Assembly (NCBI RefSeq): GCF_000425265.1
Contig: NZ_KE384342.1
Location: forward strand, 210,803-274,802
Reading direction: 5' to 3'
Source of the DNA: Maridesulfovibrio zosterae DSM 11974
GTDB lineage: Bacteria > Desulfobacterota > Desulfovibrionia > Desulfovibrionales > Desulfovibrionaceae
Length of the DNA stretch: 64,000 bases
Positions 55,316 through 64,000 of this stretch are shown here, in pieces (within the stretch, counting starts at the first letter, position 1; every line of letters starts with the position of its first letter). Under the pieces are notes generated by a model. It did no database searches, was not told where the DNA came from, and was given only the letters and a program-made list of their open reading frames with translations. Made by a program: the position numbers and the translations under genes.

Positions 55316-56476
55316 GTGAAAGAAGTTATCGCCAAACGTAAATTTGTTGCTCCAGAGTTGATTTTCGGAGTAGGTGCATCACTGCTGGCAGGGCAGTATG
55401 CTGAAAATTTCGGTGTAAATAAGGCTTTGATAGTTACTGATCCGGGACTTGTTGAGTGTCGTTGGGTTACTAAGGTCCAAGCCAGCTTGACTAAATCCGG
55501 TGTAGATTCGGCTATATTTAGTGATGTTTCTGAAAACCCGCGCGATACGGAGGTAATGAAAGGGGCTGAAGTATATATGGATAACAATTGTGACTGTATT
55601 GTTGCAGTCGGTGGTGGAAGTCCGATGGATTGCGCCAAAGGAATTGGTATTGTTATTACAAATAATGCTCATATTCTTTCTTTTGAAGGTGTAGACATGG
55701 TCGAAGTTCCCGGTCCACCTCTGATATGTATCCCATCCACCGCTGGTAGTTCTGCCGATGTTTCACAGTTTGCAATTATTACCGATACTAACCGTGATGT
55801 TAAAATCAGTATTGTCAGTAAAGCTATGGTTCCGGATGCAGCCCTGATTGATCCCGAACTAACAACGACTATGAGTCTGCAACTGACAGCAGCAACAGGT
55901 CTGGATGCCCTTACTCATGCCATAGAAGCCTATGTTTCCAATGCAAACTCTGCACTTACGGATTTACTGGCCCTTGACGCAATCAAGCTTGTAAGTGAAA
56001 ATCTTGCAGCAGTTATACAAGATCCTGAAAATATAGATTTGCGTGGTCATATGATGCTTGCAAGTATGCAGGCAGGACTTGCTTTTTCAAATGCTATTCT
56101 CGGAGCTGTGCATGCTATGGCTCACAGTCTGGGCGGGCTTCTGGATCTTCCACATGGTGAATGTAACGCAATTCTTTTGCCATATGTCATCAGAAAAAAT
56201 TTTTCCTCTGCTGTTGAGAGATATACGGAAATATCTGAGTCCATGGGAATTAATGTTCAGAACAAATCTTCAGATCAAGTTTGCGATGAACTTGTGCAAA
56301 GAGTTATTGAATTGCGAACAGCAGCTGGAATACATAAATCTTTACGTGATTTCGGTTTGAGAGAAGCTGATATACCAAAATTAGCTGAGCTGGCTTTGAA
56401 AGATGCGTGTATGGTTACAAATCCTGTTGAACTCACCCAAAAGGATATAGAGAAAATTTATGAGGCGGCGTTATAA
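55316..56476 (+). CDS. ErcA-like iron-containing alcohol dehydrogenase
   Basis: A 386-aa iron-dependent dehydrogenase of the ErcA subgroup. GGGSPMDCAKGIGIV near residue 98 binds the cofactor; CIPSTAGSSADVSQFAII near 138 is typical of ErcA; metal ligands come from TGLDALTHAIE and VHAMAHSLGGLLDLPHGE. In Pseudomonas, ErcA works with a sensor kinase in regulating ethanol oxidation rather than as the main dehydrogenase. Translation starts at GTG 55316, 3 bases after a GGAGGG-containing purine run. It overlaps the following kinase gene by 17 bases. Confidence 0.9.
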   Translation: MKEVIAKRKFVAPELIFGVGASLLAGQYAENFGVNKALIVTDPGLVECRWVTKVQASLTKSGVDSAIFSDVSENPRDTEVMKGAEVYMDNNCDCIVAVGGGSPMDCAKGIGIVITNNAHILSFEGVDMVEVPGPPLICIPSTAGSSADVSQFAIITDTNRDVKISIVSKAMVPDAALIDPELTTTMSLQLTAATGLDALTHAIEAYVSNANSALTDLLALDAIKLVSENLAAVIQDPENIDLRGHMMLASMQAGLAFSNAILGAVHAMAHSLGGLLDLPHGECNAILLPYVIRKNFSSAVERYTEISESMGINVQNKSSDQVCDELVQRVIELRTAAGIHKSLRDFGLREADIPKLAELALKDACMVTNPVELTQKDIEKIYEAAL

Positions 56477-58136
56477 GAAAGAAAGCAACGAGGATATTCG
56501 CAATAAACTCATAGGGCTCGGCGAAAATTCTATGCGCAAAAGCTATTATCCTGAACTAAGGGAAAGGATTAATGAGCTAGAAAGATTCAGGGCACTGGTA
56601 GAGCATGCTAATGATGCTCTGTTTGTGCTTGATGCTTTCTCATGGAGTTTTGCAGATATAAATAAAACGTCTCTTAAAAAGACTAATTATTCGCGTGAGG
56701 AATTGATTGATAGCCCTCCAGAATTAGTTTTCCCTGAAGAAACATGTTTTTTACTTCATGAGGTACTTACTGACGATGAAGTCTATTCTTCATGGGATAA
56801 GGAAGATGTCTCTACAACTGAGTTGCTATGCAAAGACGGGGCTAAAATTCCGGTTGAGATGACCTTGCGCGTACATTTTGTCGGTGGCAGACTGTATATT
56901 GTTATGGTTGCCCGTGATGTTCGCAGGCGTCTTGCTGATCAGCGTGAACTCCGCCGTACACGTAATTATCTGGCAAATTTGATCGATTCAATGAAGTCAA
57001 TTCTGGTCGGAGTTGATGAAAAGGCCAATGTTGTGTTGTGGAATGCTCATGCAGTAGCAGAGACAGGAATTTCGGAGGTTGATGCTCAGGGACATTTTGT
57101 TTTTGAGATGATGCAAGAACTTCGGCGTTTTGAGCACCTTATTTATGGTACTATCCATGGCGAGGTTGAAGGCGGAACAGAAATTTTTCATGTGGATCGT
57201 GGAGCCGAGTCCGTTTTTTTTGAAATTGTAGTCTTTCCTTTTAAGTCTGAGGATGAGGCCGGAGCAGTAATTCGTATTGATGATATTACTGCCCGTACCC
57301 GTATGGAAGAAGTTATGGTTCAAACTGAAAAAATGATGACTGTCGGCGGTCTGGCCGCAGGAATGGCTCATGAAATTAATAATCCACTGGGTGGGATTCT
57401 GCAAGGTGTTCAAAATATTTTAAGGAGACTTTCCAGTGACTTAAATAAAAATAAAATGATTGCAAATGAGCTGGGCATACCTTTTGATAAAGTTTTGCAA
57501 TATTGTGAGCGTCGTGGAATTATCAATAAACTTCAGTCAGTCCAGCAAATGGGAGAACGCTCTGCCCGGATCGTTTCCAATATGTTGCAATTCAGCCGTC
57601 AATCCGGAGGGGAGAAGGTCTGCTCAGATATTGCTAAAGTTGTTGAAACAGCTATTGATTTATCTTTCAGTGGATATGATATTTACCGAAAGTCAGGAGA
57701 TCGCGGCATAGAGATAGTTCGTGATCTCGATAGTTCCATTTCTAATATTTTATGTTCTCCGTCTGAAATTGAACAGGTGTTGATTAATCTTATTAAGAAT
57801 TCTGTTCAGGCAATTTATTCTGATCCAGATCGAAATGAAGACTCACGTGGTGTTATTACTGTCAGGCTTAAGCTTGAAAGTGAATTTGTGCGTATAGAAG
57901 TAGAAGATAATGGTCCGGGGATGGATAATGAAACCCGTAAAAATGCATTAGAGCCATTTTTTACAACAAAGGCAGCTGGTGAAGGAACGGGACTAGGTCT
58001 TTTTGTCTCTTATTTTATAATTACACAGAAGCATGGTGGTCTATTTACCATTGAGACAAGCCCTGGAGAAGGAATGACAGTAATAATTAGAATTCCAATC
58101 ACATTTTATTGCAGTTCTGAGACTAGAATTTCCTGA
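56460..58136 (+). CDS. PAS-domain sensor histidine kinase, ErcS-like partner
   Basis: A 558-aa soluble histidine kinase. A first PAS domain occupies about residues 40-165, a second about 175-285, the dimerisation/phosphoacceptor helix has [11 protein letters not shown] (His near 303), and the ATPase domain has [31 protein letters not shown] and [11 protein letters not shown]. No membrane helix is present. ATG 56460 overlaps the ercA-like gene by 17 bases; a later Met (56532) is the alternative. Tight coupling with the dehydrogenase suggests that the enzyme's state or product is the signal. No response regulator is adjacent. Confidence 0.9.
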   Translation: MRRRYKKESNEDIRNKLIGLGENSMRKSYYPELRERINELERFRALVEHANDALFVLDAFSWSFADINKTSLKKTNYSREELIDSPPELVFPEETCFLLHEVLTDDEVYSSWDKEDVSTTELLCKDGAKIPVEMTLRVHFVGGRLYIVMVARDVRRRLADQRELRRTRNYLANLIDSMKSILVGVDEKANVVLWNAHAVAETGISEVDAQGHFVFEMMQELRRFEHLIYGTIHGEVEGGTEIFHVDRGAESVFFEIVVFPFKSEDEAGAVIRIDDITARTRMEEVMVQTEKMMTVGGLAAGMAHEINNPLGGILQGVQNILRRLSSDLNKNKMIANELGIPFDKVLQYCERRGIINKLQSVQQMGERSARIVSNMLQFSRQSGGEKVCSDIAKVVETAIDLSFSGYDIYRKSGDRGIEIVRDLDSSISNILCSPSEIEQVLINLIKNSVQAIYSDPDRNEDSRGVITVRLKLESEFVRIEVEDNGPGMDNETRKNALEPFFTTKAAGEGTGLGLFVSYFIITQKHGGLFTIETSPGEGMTVIIRIPITFYCSSETRIS

Positions 58137-58158
58137 TAAATTGAGTGATTTTTTTTGC

Positions 58159-58196
58159 GGGCCGCATGCGTAAAGCATGCGGCCTTTTATTTTAGA
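58159..58196. terminator. terminator after the kinase gene
   Basis: GGCCGCATGC pairs with GCATGCGGCC around GTAAA, then a T-rich tract. Confidence 0.92.
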
Positions 58197-59346
58197 TTTT
58201 TCTTTCGATTAATTCTGCCCGTCTTTCCATATCATCTGCAATTTTATTCAATATTCTGCTTCCGGAAAGGATTGATTCAATTCGGCTGTCTTTGTCTTTG
58301 ATGCGTCTGAATACCCATTTGGCAATGTAAAATGAGTCATCAGGAGTTTCACATATACCAGCACAAAAAGACTTAATTTTAGAGGTTATACCCTCTTTTA
58401 TTTTCTCGCGGACAGTTATCGCATCTTTAAGAATTTTTCCGGAATGAGTCGCTCTGTTTTTAGCTGCTACTGAGTTTGAATTCTGGGACTGGTTCAGGTC
58501 AGATTGAAAAATACCATTTGCAATATCAACTCTTTTTTCTGCCTTGATATATCCATCCATGGCCTGAATAAGATCTCTATTTTCAGCGATAGCATTTAAT
58601 ATGGCAGCAACATGACGGAGGGGAAACGTGCTCACTTTGAACATCTCAGCCCGTTGTTTTCTTGTCAGTTCACGCAGTTCATATGAATCACCTTCAAGCA
58701 TAAACTTTCTTTCTGCCAGAATTCCTTTTTCCTCAATAATATCGAGCAGATCAGAATTATATGTTTCATAAAGTTTGGTCAGTGTGCCTGGAGAAAGCAA
58801 TTCACTCCAGATTTCTCTGCGGGCAGAATCAAGAGACTCAGATTCTGGTGTAAGACCCCGTAAATTTAGACCAAAGTATGTGTTGATGCTTTTAAAACCG
58901 GCAGAGCTGTATCCTGCTTTTTGATTATTAGGAATAGATCCCACCGGATGGTAGTTGTCAGCAATATAGCTTGCTAAATTATCTAAGAAAATTTCAGTTA
59001 CAATAACTTTCTGGATTTTAGTAATTGCTTTACCCGCAGTCATTTCATCTGTTTTGTTTCTGTCGGGTTTGTTTTCTTTTTCATTTGTGCGGTTAGAGCC
59101 TTGGCTGTCTTTTTGCGGCTTAGCATCGCTAGTATTATTGGTAGCATTATTATGATTACCGGAACTGGCAATTTTACCTGATATGGGTTGCATACCGCTT
59201 GATCCGTTCTTATGAACCCAGGCCGGAGCGTCTACAGGTGCGCTTGTTTTTTTGGCAGTATCATTTTTAATATAGAGAATAAGTGCGATTGCAGATGCAA
59301 CGAATACAGCACCAAAAATAAGTGCGGGAATTTTGAATTTATTCAT
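58192..59346 (-). CDS. membrane-anchored protein of unknown function
   Basis: A 384-aa protein I do not recognise. A single N-terminal membrane helix (residues 5-27, KIPALIFGAVFVASAIALILYI) is followed by a low-complexity Asn/Lys/Asp-rich linker to about 105 and then a largely helical domain (YIADNYHPVGSIPN, YFGLNLRGLTPESESLDSARREIWSELL, MLEGDSYELRELTRKQRAE). There is one cysteine pair near residue 340. It begins 19 bases after the Na/Pi cotransporter stop, so it is in the same operon and may be a periplasmic partner. Confidence 0.65.
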   Translation of the reverse strand: MNKFKIPALIFGAVFVASAIALILYIKNDTAKKTSAPVDAPAWVHKNGSSGMQPISGKIASSGNHNNATNNTSDAKPQKDSQGSNRTNEKENKPDRNKTDEMTAGKAITKIQKVIVTEIFLDNLASYIADNYHPVGSIPNNQKAGYSSAGFKSINTYFGLNLRGLTPESESLDSARREIWSELLSPGTLTKLYETYNSDLLDIIEEKGILAERKFMLEGDSYELRELTRKQRAEMFKVSTFPLRHVAAILNAIAENRDLIQAMDGYIKAEKRVDIANGIFQSDLNQSQNSNSVAAKNRATHSGKILKDAITVREKIKEGITSKIKSFCAGICETPDDSFYIAKWVFRRIKDKDSRIESILSGSRILNKIADDMERRAELIERKI

Positions 59347-59364
59347 TATGAAGCTCCAGTATTT

Positions 59365-61023
59365 TTACCAGTGGCGGTTCCATGCAAATTTAACAGTGTT
59401 TGTCGGGCAGCAGATGCCGGAAGCCGGATTCATAGCTGTAAGATAGACAGCCCCTTTGGCAGTCTGTCTGGTAATTCTTCGTATTTTTGAGAAAAGTTCA
59501 AGCTGCTCAACCATTTCGGGGACTGGAATATTACCTTTTCCTCCGGCCGAAAGCAGCTTGGCTTTTAAATCATGATATGCTGATAGCATGTCGTGTATCA
59601 TGTTGTCGATTTTGCAAAATTCATCAGATGATGGATTATCTGCAATATTCAGTACTCCAAGGCATGAGTTCATGAATACAGATACCAGATCTGCATCAGT
59701 ACCAAGTTTTTCAAGATCAGGTTTTAGTCTTTTCTTTTCAATTGATGAAGATAAGGCTCCGGCTGTTCTGAAATATTGTAGAACTCTTAAAGCCGTAGCG
59801 ACCTGTTGTCCCTGAACTTCGGTCAGTGGTCTGGATTGCAGCTTAGCGCAAAAAGATCGTGAAGCCTCAATAAGGCTATTCTGGATTTCTTTATCAGAAG
59901 ACATTGCAGCATAACTGAAATTAGAATTAAGCCCGTTACGTACTATTGTACGGGTAACTTCACCTATTCGTTCCATTTCTAAGTTCAGGGCATCAATGGC
60001 TAGAGTCGGAGTTCCGATAACATTGCTGTCAAGATATTGAGGTAGAGTTCTATCATCTCCTGATTTTGCATATCGCCGATTGATGAAGTCTACAAGACGA
60101 CTTGTGAAAGGCCAAAAAATGATAACTCCAAGAATATTAAAAATAGTATGAAAGAGGGCGAGAATCACAGCCGGTTCATGCTCAATACCCACCATTTTAG
60201 TTAAAAATAATATAGAATTAATGATAACTGGAAGCAGTAGAAGAGCGGTAAGGGCTGTTGCTATATTAAAGATTATGTGTGCTGTAGCTACTTTTTTAGC
60301 ATTTACAGTTGCACCGATGACGGAAAGAGCCGCTGTGGAAGTAGTTCCTATGTTTGTTCCGATTATTGCAGCTGCTCCCTGATTAAGGTCGAGAAGACCA
60401 CTGACCGTAGCAGTTAAAACCAAGGCCATGGCAGCACTGGAACTTTGCATCAGTACGGTTAGAATTAGTCCGATACCTATAAAAACAGGTATGGATATAA
60501 GTCCCATATTTGCGAACTGTGAGAGGTCAATTGATGACTCTATCCCATTGAAAGATGTTTGCAGAGTTGCAATTCCGATGAGGAACAGGCCAAAACCGGC
60601 AAAGGCATCACCAAAAAAAGATCGCCGGGCATTTGGACCGCTAAGACGCATAAGCGCACCTATAGCAATCATAGGCAGGGCAAGACTTTTCATATTAACA
60701 CTAAAACCAACCGAAGCGACAATCCATCCAGTTATTGTTGTTCCTATATTACTGCCGTAAATTACCCCCACAGATTGTGAAATGGTGATGAGGCCAGCAT
60801 TAACAAAACCTATAACTGCAACAGTGACTGCGCTTGAGGATTGAACCATAGCGGTTATTATAAAACCTGAAAAAAGCCCTCTGGCAGGGTTTTTTGTCCA
60901 TTCTCCCAATATTCTTTTAAGGGAACCTCCTGCTGCCTGTTTAAGCCCGGTTGTCATCATCCTCATACCGATAAGGAAAAGTCCAAGGCCTCCAAAAAGG
61001 CTTCCGAAAATTGCAAAATTCAT
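59365..61023 (-). CDS. Na/Pi cotransporter family protein (NptA/YjbB-like)
   Basis: A 552-aa membrane protein with the two inverted Na/Pi repeats: QSSSAVTVAVIGFVNAGLI with GSNIGTTITGW near residues 61-100, and QSSSAAMALVLTATVSG with GTNIGTTSTAAL near 192-230. The C-terminal 200 residues are helical and PhoU-like. It probably moves phosphate with sodium, in bacteria often outward. The extreme C-terminus (ASGICCPTNTVKFAWNRHW) departs from the family. The unknown anchored protein follows by 19 bases. Confidence 0.9.
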   Translation of the reverse strand: MNFAIFGSLFGGLGLFLIGMRMMTTGLKQAAGGSLKRILGEWTKNPARGLFSGFIITAMVQSSSAVTVAVIGFVNAGLITISQSVGVIYGSNIGTTITGWIVASVGFSVNMKSLALPMIAIGALMRLSGPNARRSFFGDAFAGFGLFLIGIATLQTSFNGIESSIDLSQFANMGLISIPVFIGIGLILTVLMQSSSAAMALVLTATVSGLLDLNQGAAAIIGTNIGTTSTAALSVIGATVNAKKVATAHIIFNIATALTALLLLPVIINSILFLTKMVGIEHEPAVILALFHTIFNILGVIIFWPFTSRLVDFINRRYAKSGDDRTLPQYLDSNVIGTPTLAIDALNLEMERIGEVTRTIVRNGLNSNFSYAAMSSDKEIQNSLIEASRSFCAKLQSRPLTEVQGQQVATALRVLQYFRTAGALSSSIEKKRLKPDLEKLGTDADLVSVFMNSCLGVLNIADNPSSDEFCKIDNMIHDMLSAYHDLKAKLLSAGGKGNIPVPEMVEQLELFSKIRRITRQTAKGAVYLTAMNPASGICCPTNTVKFAWNRHW

Positions 61024-61149
61024 AATAATCCATTCGTTTTAATTGAATTTTATGGTGACTATTTAATCCAATAATCCACTGGCTAATTTTAAAAAGCAAG
61101 TGAAAGCTGGTTATTAATTGGTTAATTTTGCATTAAGTGTATAAAAAAT

Positions 61150-61181
61150 AAATCCCCCCTGTCATATGACAAGGGGGATTT
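61150..61181. terminator. terminator after the OmpH-like gene
   Basis: AAATCCCCC and TGTCAT pair with ATGACA and GGGGGATTT; a strong symmetrical hairpin downstream of the minus-strand lipoprotein gene. Confidence 0.85.
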
Positions 61182-61206
61182 GTAATCCATAAAAATCAAA
61201 TAAAGA

Positions 61207-61683
61207 TTATTCAGGTTTGATTTTGATGTCCATTTTATCCATAGCTTCGATGATTTTTGCACTTATGTCTGCAGCTTCGTCATAGCTGATGGCAGATTCA
61301 GTAGAGATAACAGCAGAGTATCCGTTTGCTTTGCGGTAATCACTAACTGCTTTGGTGAAACTGTTTTGAAGAGCTTCAACAATTCTGTTCTGTTCAGCAC
61401 TCATTTTAGTCTGGTATTCGCCAAGAGCTGCCTGAAATTTGCGGGTATTTTCTTCAGTTTGATTACCTGCAAGTTCTTTCTGCATTTCAGTAAATTTTGC
61501 CTGAAATTCTTCGCCAGCATTTTTTAAATATTCCATTCCGGCAGCTCCGGCCTTGCACTCTTTGAAAACCTTGTTAGTATTAACAAAGGCAATTTTAGAT
61601 CCGGAGTTTGTCTGCTGCTGACAGCCTGCAATAAACGCTGCCATAGCAATGAGAAGTGTCAGTTTAAGTAAATTTTTGAACAT
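61207..61683 (-). CDS. OmpH/Skp-like lipoprotein
   Basis: A 158-aa protein with a lipoprotein signal peptide (FIAGC, lipidated Cys21) and an OmpH/Skp-like body: KIAFVNTNKVFKECKAG, a long coiled coil (residues 48-115) and a closing YSAVISTESAISYDEAADIS strand-helix. Skp-type chaperones bind unfolded outer-membrane proteins in the periplasm; a lipidated form would act at a membrane surface. Single gene with own terminator. Confidence 0.85.
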   Translation of the reverse strand: MFKNLLKLTLLIAMAAFIAGCQQQTNSGSKIAFVNTNKVFKECKAGAAGMEYLKNAGEEFQAKFTEMQKELAGNQTEENTRKFQAALGEYQTKMSAEQNRIVEALQNSFTKAVSDYRKANGYSAVISTESAISYDEAADISAKIIEAMDKMDIKIKPE

Positions 61684-61933
61684 TTGATCTCCATGTGGTT
61701 AGATTATTTTTATTTAAGGTCGATTTTCTAAAAATGGGCAAAGACGCTCTGTAAAACAATTTAATAGCTGTTGGCAAGAAAACTGGCCTTGAAATTATCA
61801 TTATGGACATTTCCGAAAATTAGGTTATAGTTGTTTTCGGAAATGAACATTTACAGTCAGGTCAGCTGTACGGATATTGGTGAATTTGGGAAGTGGGAAA
61901 TTTACTCAATAAACAAAACTTGAGGTTAAGAAA

Positions 61934-63355
61934 ATGAGAACCAAAGTTGTTGCTACTCTGGGGCCGGCTTCCGGTAATGCCGAAACTATTACTAAAATGG
62001 TTAAAAACGGGGTCAGGATCCTGCGTTTGAACTTTTCACATTCGGACGCTGAAAGTTTTCGTCCACTTATTGCCATAATTCGTAAGGTGGAAAAAGATTT
62101 ATCCATTCCTCTGACCGTTATGGGTGACCTTTGTGGTCCTAAGATCAGAGTTGGAGTTGTCGAAGGTGCTCCTCACGAGATTGATGCCTATAATGATGTT
62201 TATCTCGGACTTCCTGAAGTTGCAGGTGATGTGACTGATCTGCCTTTTATTCCTCTTGATCAGCCTGAGCTTCTGCTTGGACTTAAAGATGGTATGGAAG
62301 TTTCATTAAGCGATGGAATGCTTACATTTCTTGTAACTGAAACTATTGAAAAAGATAAACTTTATAAGATTCGCTCTCAAAATGCAGGGATTCTTTCTTC
62401 ACGTAAAGGAATAACTTTTCCCGGTAAAAATATTGCACTGCCTGCATTTACTGAAAAAGACCGTGTTGATCTCGCCGGATGTATCGATATCGGAGTAGAT
62501 GCTATCGCAATGTCTTTTGTTCAGACGGCGAAAGATGTTGAAGATGTTCAGGCTGAAATGCAGATTCGCGGTACATGGTTGCCAATTATCGCCAAGATTG
62601 AGAGACAGAACGCTGTAGATAATATTGAGTCAATTTTAAAAGTTGCTGACGGTATTATGGTTGCTCGTGGCGATCTTGGTCTTGAGTGTAAGCTTTCTAC
62701 TGTGCCTGTTATTCAGAAAAAACTTATTCGTGCAGCTCGACATGCTCAGAAGCCTGTTATTGTTGCTACACAGATGATGCTTTCAATGGTTAAAAATCCG
62801 ATTCCTACTCGTGCAGAAGCAAACGATGTTGCTAACGCAATTATGGACGGGGCTGATTGCTGTATGCTGTCCGAAGAAACTGCAATTGGTAATTATCCTG
62901 CTGAAGCTGTCGGCTATATAAAGGAAATTGCTGAGGGTACTGAACCTTACTATCTGGAACGTATAGAAGAACCGTATAAGCCGAGCAAAGAAGTTAATCC
63001 GATTAAATATCTTAGTTATTCAGCTTGTCTGCTTGCCGATAATATTGAAAGCCCGGCTATTCTCTGTCATTCAAATAGTGGGGCGTCTGCTAGAGTTATT
63101 TGCAGTCGTAGACCTCAGCAGGCCATATATTGCCTGACACCTGATAAAAGTGTTCCGTCCTATTTAAATTTCTTCTGGGGGATGATTCCAGTTTTGACTG
63201 ATTCTACAATTCCTAATCACAGAGAGCGCCTTGAAGCGTATCTCGAGTCCAGTAAGACATTTAGCAGAGGTAAAGGATATATTCTGGTTTCCGGCCAGCC
63301 TACACCCGGCCAGACTGAATCTAAAACAAATGAGATAAAACTTTACTATAAATAA
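61934..63355 (+). CDS. pyk: pyruvate kinase
   Basis: A 473-aa pyruvate kinase making ATP and pyruvate from PEP. TKVVATLGPAS, LRLNFSHSD, GDLCGPKIRVG, the Lys/metal region IIAKIERQNAVDNIE, MVARGDLGLE and NDVANAIMDGADCCMLSEETA are all present; the C-terminal domain is slightly divergent (NSGASARVICSRRPQQAIYCLTP). No clear AGGAGG, but TTGAGG precedes ATG 61934. Stands alone before a palindromic terminator. Confidence 0.95.
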   Translation: MRTKVVATLGPASGNAETITKMVKNGVRILRLNFSHSDAESFRPLIAIIRKVEKDLSIPLTVMGDLCGPKIRVGVVEGAPHEIDAYNDVYLGLPEVAGDVTDLPFIPLDQPELLLGLKDGMEVSLSDGMLTFLVTETIEKDKLYKIRSQNAGILSSRKGITFPGKNIALPAFTEKDRVDLAGCIDIGVDAIAMSFVQTAKDVEDVQAEMQIRGTWLPIIAKIERQNAVDNIESILKVADGIMVARGDLGLECKLSTVPVIQKKLIRAARHAQKPVIVATQMMLSMVKNPIPTRAEANDVANAIMDGADCCMLSEETAIGNYPAEAVGYIKEIAEGTEPYYLERIEEPYKPSKEVNPIKYLSYSACLLADNIESPAILCHSNSGASARVICSRRPQQAIYCLTPDKSVPSYLNFFWGMIPVLTDSTIPNHRERLEAYLESSKTFSRGKGYILVSGQPTPGQTESKTNEIKLYYK

Positions 63356-63386
63356 ATTAGTACTTTGTTTTTGGTATAAATAAATA

Positions 63387-63420
63387 ATGCCCCTGAAATC
63401 ATATGATTTCAGGGGCATTA
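63387..63420. terminator. palindromic bidirectional terminator
   Basis: AATGCCCCTGAAATCAT pairs perfectly with ATGATTTCAGGGGCATT between the convergent pyk and CULT genes; the right arm includes the CULT stop codon. Confidence 0.9.
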
Positions 63421-63837
63421 TTTATTATCGTCAAGAATATTGTTTTTGATGAGTCCGAAAAATGAATAATTACTGCCCTGAAATTTCCAACCAAGATGTT
63501 TAAGACAGTTTTTACAAATTGCAATTTTCCATGTGTATCCTGAGAACCATGAAAATTCAGATGATGGTTCACCTATGCTTGAACTACCTATAGCTGTAGA
63601 AAAACACTTGATTTGAAATACGTAGCCACCGGGATTGAAAAAAGAGTGCTCATGGCTGCCGTTGATGTTGATGGCAAAGGATTTGGCTGTAATTTGGAAA
63701 CCGCATTCTCGACATATAATTTTATTATATTCACGTGTCTTCTCCTTAGAAGACTGGTCTGAATCAGGGGTGTCATGCTGAATGGATGAAGGCTTCGTTT
63801 TTAAGAAATACTGGTTGATTTGTGGTAATATTTCCAT
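63418..63837 (-). CDS. bacterial CULT-domain (cereblon thalidomide-binding fold) protein
   Basis: A 139-aa protein that is essentially one CULT domain, the ligand-binding domain of human cereblon. The zinc cysteines are Cys42/Cys45 (CRECG) and Cys108/Cys111 (CKNC). The tri-tryptophan cage is Trp97, Trp103 and Trp117, with spacings +6 and +14 that equal those of human W380/W386/W400; GWKF follows as in human. NPGGYVFQI (residue 68 on) and FFGLI near the end are also conserved. The histidine before the first cage Trp in human is Phe95 here. The first 35 residues are polar and probably disordered. Bacterial members bind cyclic imides and uridine in vitro; their natural role is unknown. Single gene between pyk and tRNA-Asn. 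Confidence 0.88.
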   Translation of the reverse strand: MEILPQINQYFLKTKPSSIQHDTPDSDQSSKEKTREYNKIICRECGFQITAKSFAININGSHEHSFFNPGGYVFQIKCFSTAIGSSSIGEPSSEFSWFSGYTWKIAICKNCLKHLGWKFQGSNYSFFGLIKNNILDDNK

Positions 63838-63896
63838 GCGAAGAATATATCTTGCAAAATAGGATATGAGAAGGGCGGAGACATTATAAAAATAAA

Positions 63897-63926
63897 AAAG
63901 GCTGTTTTCTTTCGAAAACAGCCTTT
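63897..63926 (-). terminator. terminator of tRNA-Asn
   Basis: AAAGGCTGTTTTC pairs with GAAAACAGCCTTT; on the minus strand a T run follows. Confidence 0.92.
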
Positions 63927-63934
63927 GAGCTATC

Positions 63935-64000
63935 TGGCTCCCCGGGAGGGACTTGAACCCCCAACCTAGTGATTAACAGTCACCCGCTCTGCCGATTGAG
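63935..64000 (-). tRNA. tRNA-Asn(GTT), 5' end beyond the window
   Basis: Minus strand. The visible 66 nt hold the D arm, anticodon GTT in GACTGTTAATC, T arm GGTTCAAGTCC, acceptor 3' strand CCGGGGAG and encoded CCA. About ten bases of the 5' end lie outside. Confidence 0.95.

Overview
The window comes from a low-GC, Gram-negative anaerobe, most likely a marine Desulfovibrio-type sulfate reducer (Desulfovibrionaceae). The main reason is the left edge, which carries the end of an organic-acid oxidation operon in the order pta-ackA-lutC-(lutB/lutA fusion), the arrangement known from Desulfovibrio lactate metabolism. Other pointers are Cache-domain chemoreceptors, a DhaM-HPr-EI fusion, iron-containing alcohol dehydrogenases, and many lineage-typical signalling proteins. 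The family assignment is an inference from gene content; no rRNA is present.

Layout. 1-5.0 kb: pta (3' part), ackA, a structured intergenic RNA, lutC and a LUD/ferredoxin/CCG fusion, closed by a strong terminator. 5.2-10 kb: two tandem chemoreceptors of identical length, a Dabb protein between them, and a stand-alone Hpt protein. 10-13.4 kb, minus strand: YheT-type hydrolase, MntP, and a VTT-domain protein coupled to a GT2 glycosyltransferase. 13.4-20.7 kb: three initiator-tRNA genes with the same promoter architecture flank a PTS-dependent dihydroxyacetone kinase cluster (dhaK, dhaL, dhaM-HPr-EI) and a divergent argO/argP pair. 21-27.8 kb: CgeB-like glycosyltransferase, YibE/F, alkaline phosphatase with a long structured leader, and a divergent YjeH-like transporter/LysR pair. 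28-32.5 kb: two tandem secreted proteins with a PEP-CTERM-like tail, an AlaX-like editing protein, glyA under a ZTP riboswitch, and a PAP2 phosphatase. 32.6-39.8 kb: GT4, hisH-hisF, a small DnaJ/YkgJ/CoA-binding operon, an M24 peptidase and a zinc-ribbon/AMIN membrane protein. 40-43.5 kb: Fe-ADH, DsbD and tRNA-Lys. 43.6-44.9 kb: a gene-poor stretch with a 59-codon ORF and opposing terminators. 44.9-49.6 kb: an alanine module (ald and an AGCS symporter) with a sigma-54 promoter and an adjacent ACT-PAS-AAA+ activator. 50.5-58.1 kb: a DUF4301 protein, a large Cache-HAMP-PAS-GGDEF-EAL protein, and an ErcA-like alcohol dehydrogenase overlapping a PAS histidine kinase. 58-64 kb: Na/Pi cotransporter with an unknown anchored protein, an OmpH-like lipoprotein, pyruvate kinase, a stand-alone cereblon-type (CULT) protein, and the start of a tRNA-Asn.

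How it fits together. Central carbon flow is well represented: lactate to acetyl-phosphate/acetate with ATP gain, PEP-driven dihydroxyacetone phosphorylation, pyruvate kinase, and alanine deamination to pyruvate under nitrogen/sigma-54 control. Around it sit signalling and envelope functions. The most unusual items are the bacterial thalidomide-pocket protein at the right end, the structured RNA between ackA and lutC, the ErcA-kinase pair, the near-identical 3' blocks of the two sorting-signal proteins, and the intergenic stretches near 44 kb and 50 kb that hold good terminators but no recognised gene. No CRISPR array, insertion sequence, prophage or rRNA was seen.
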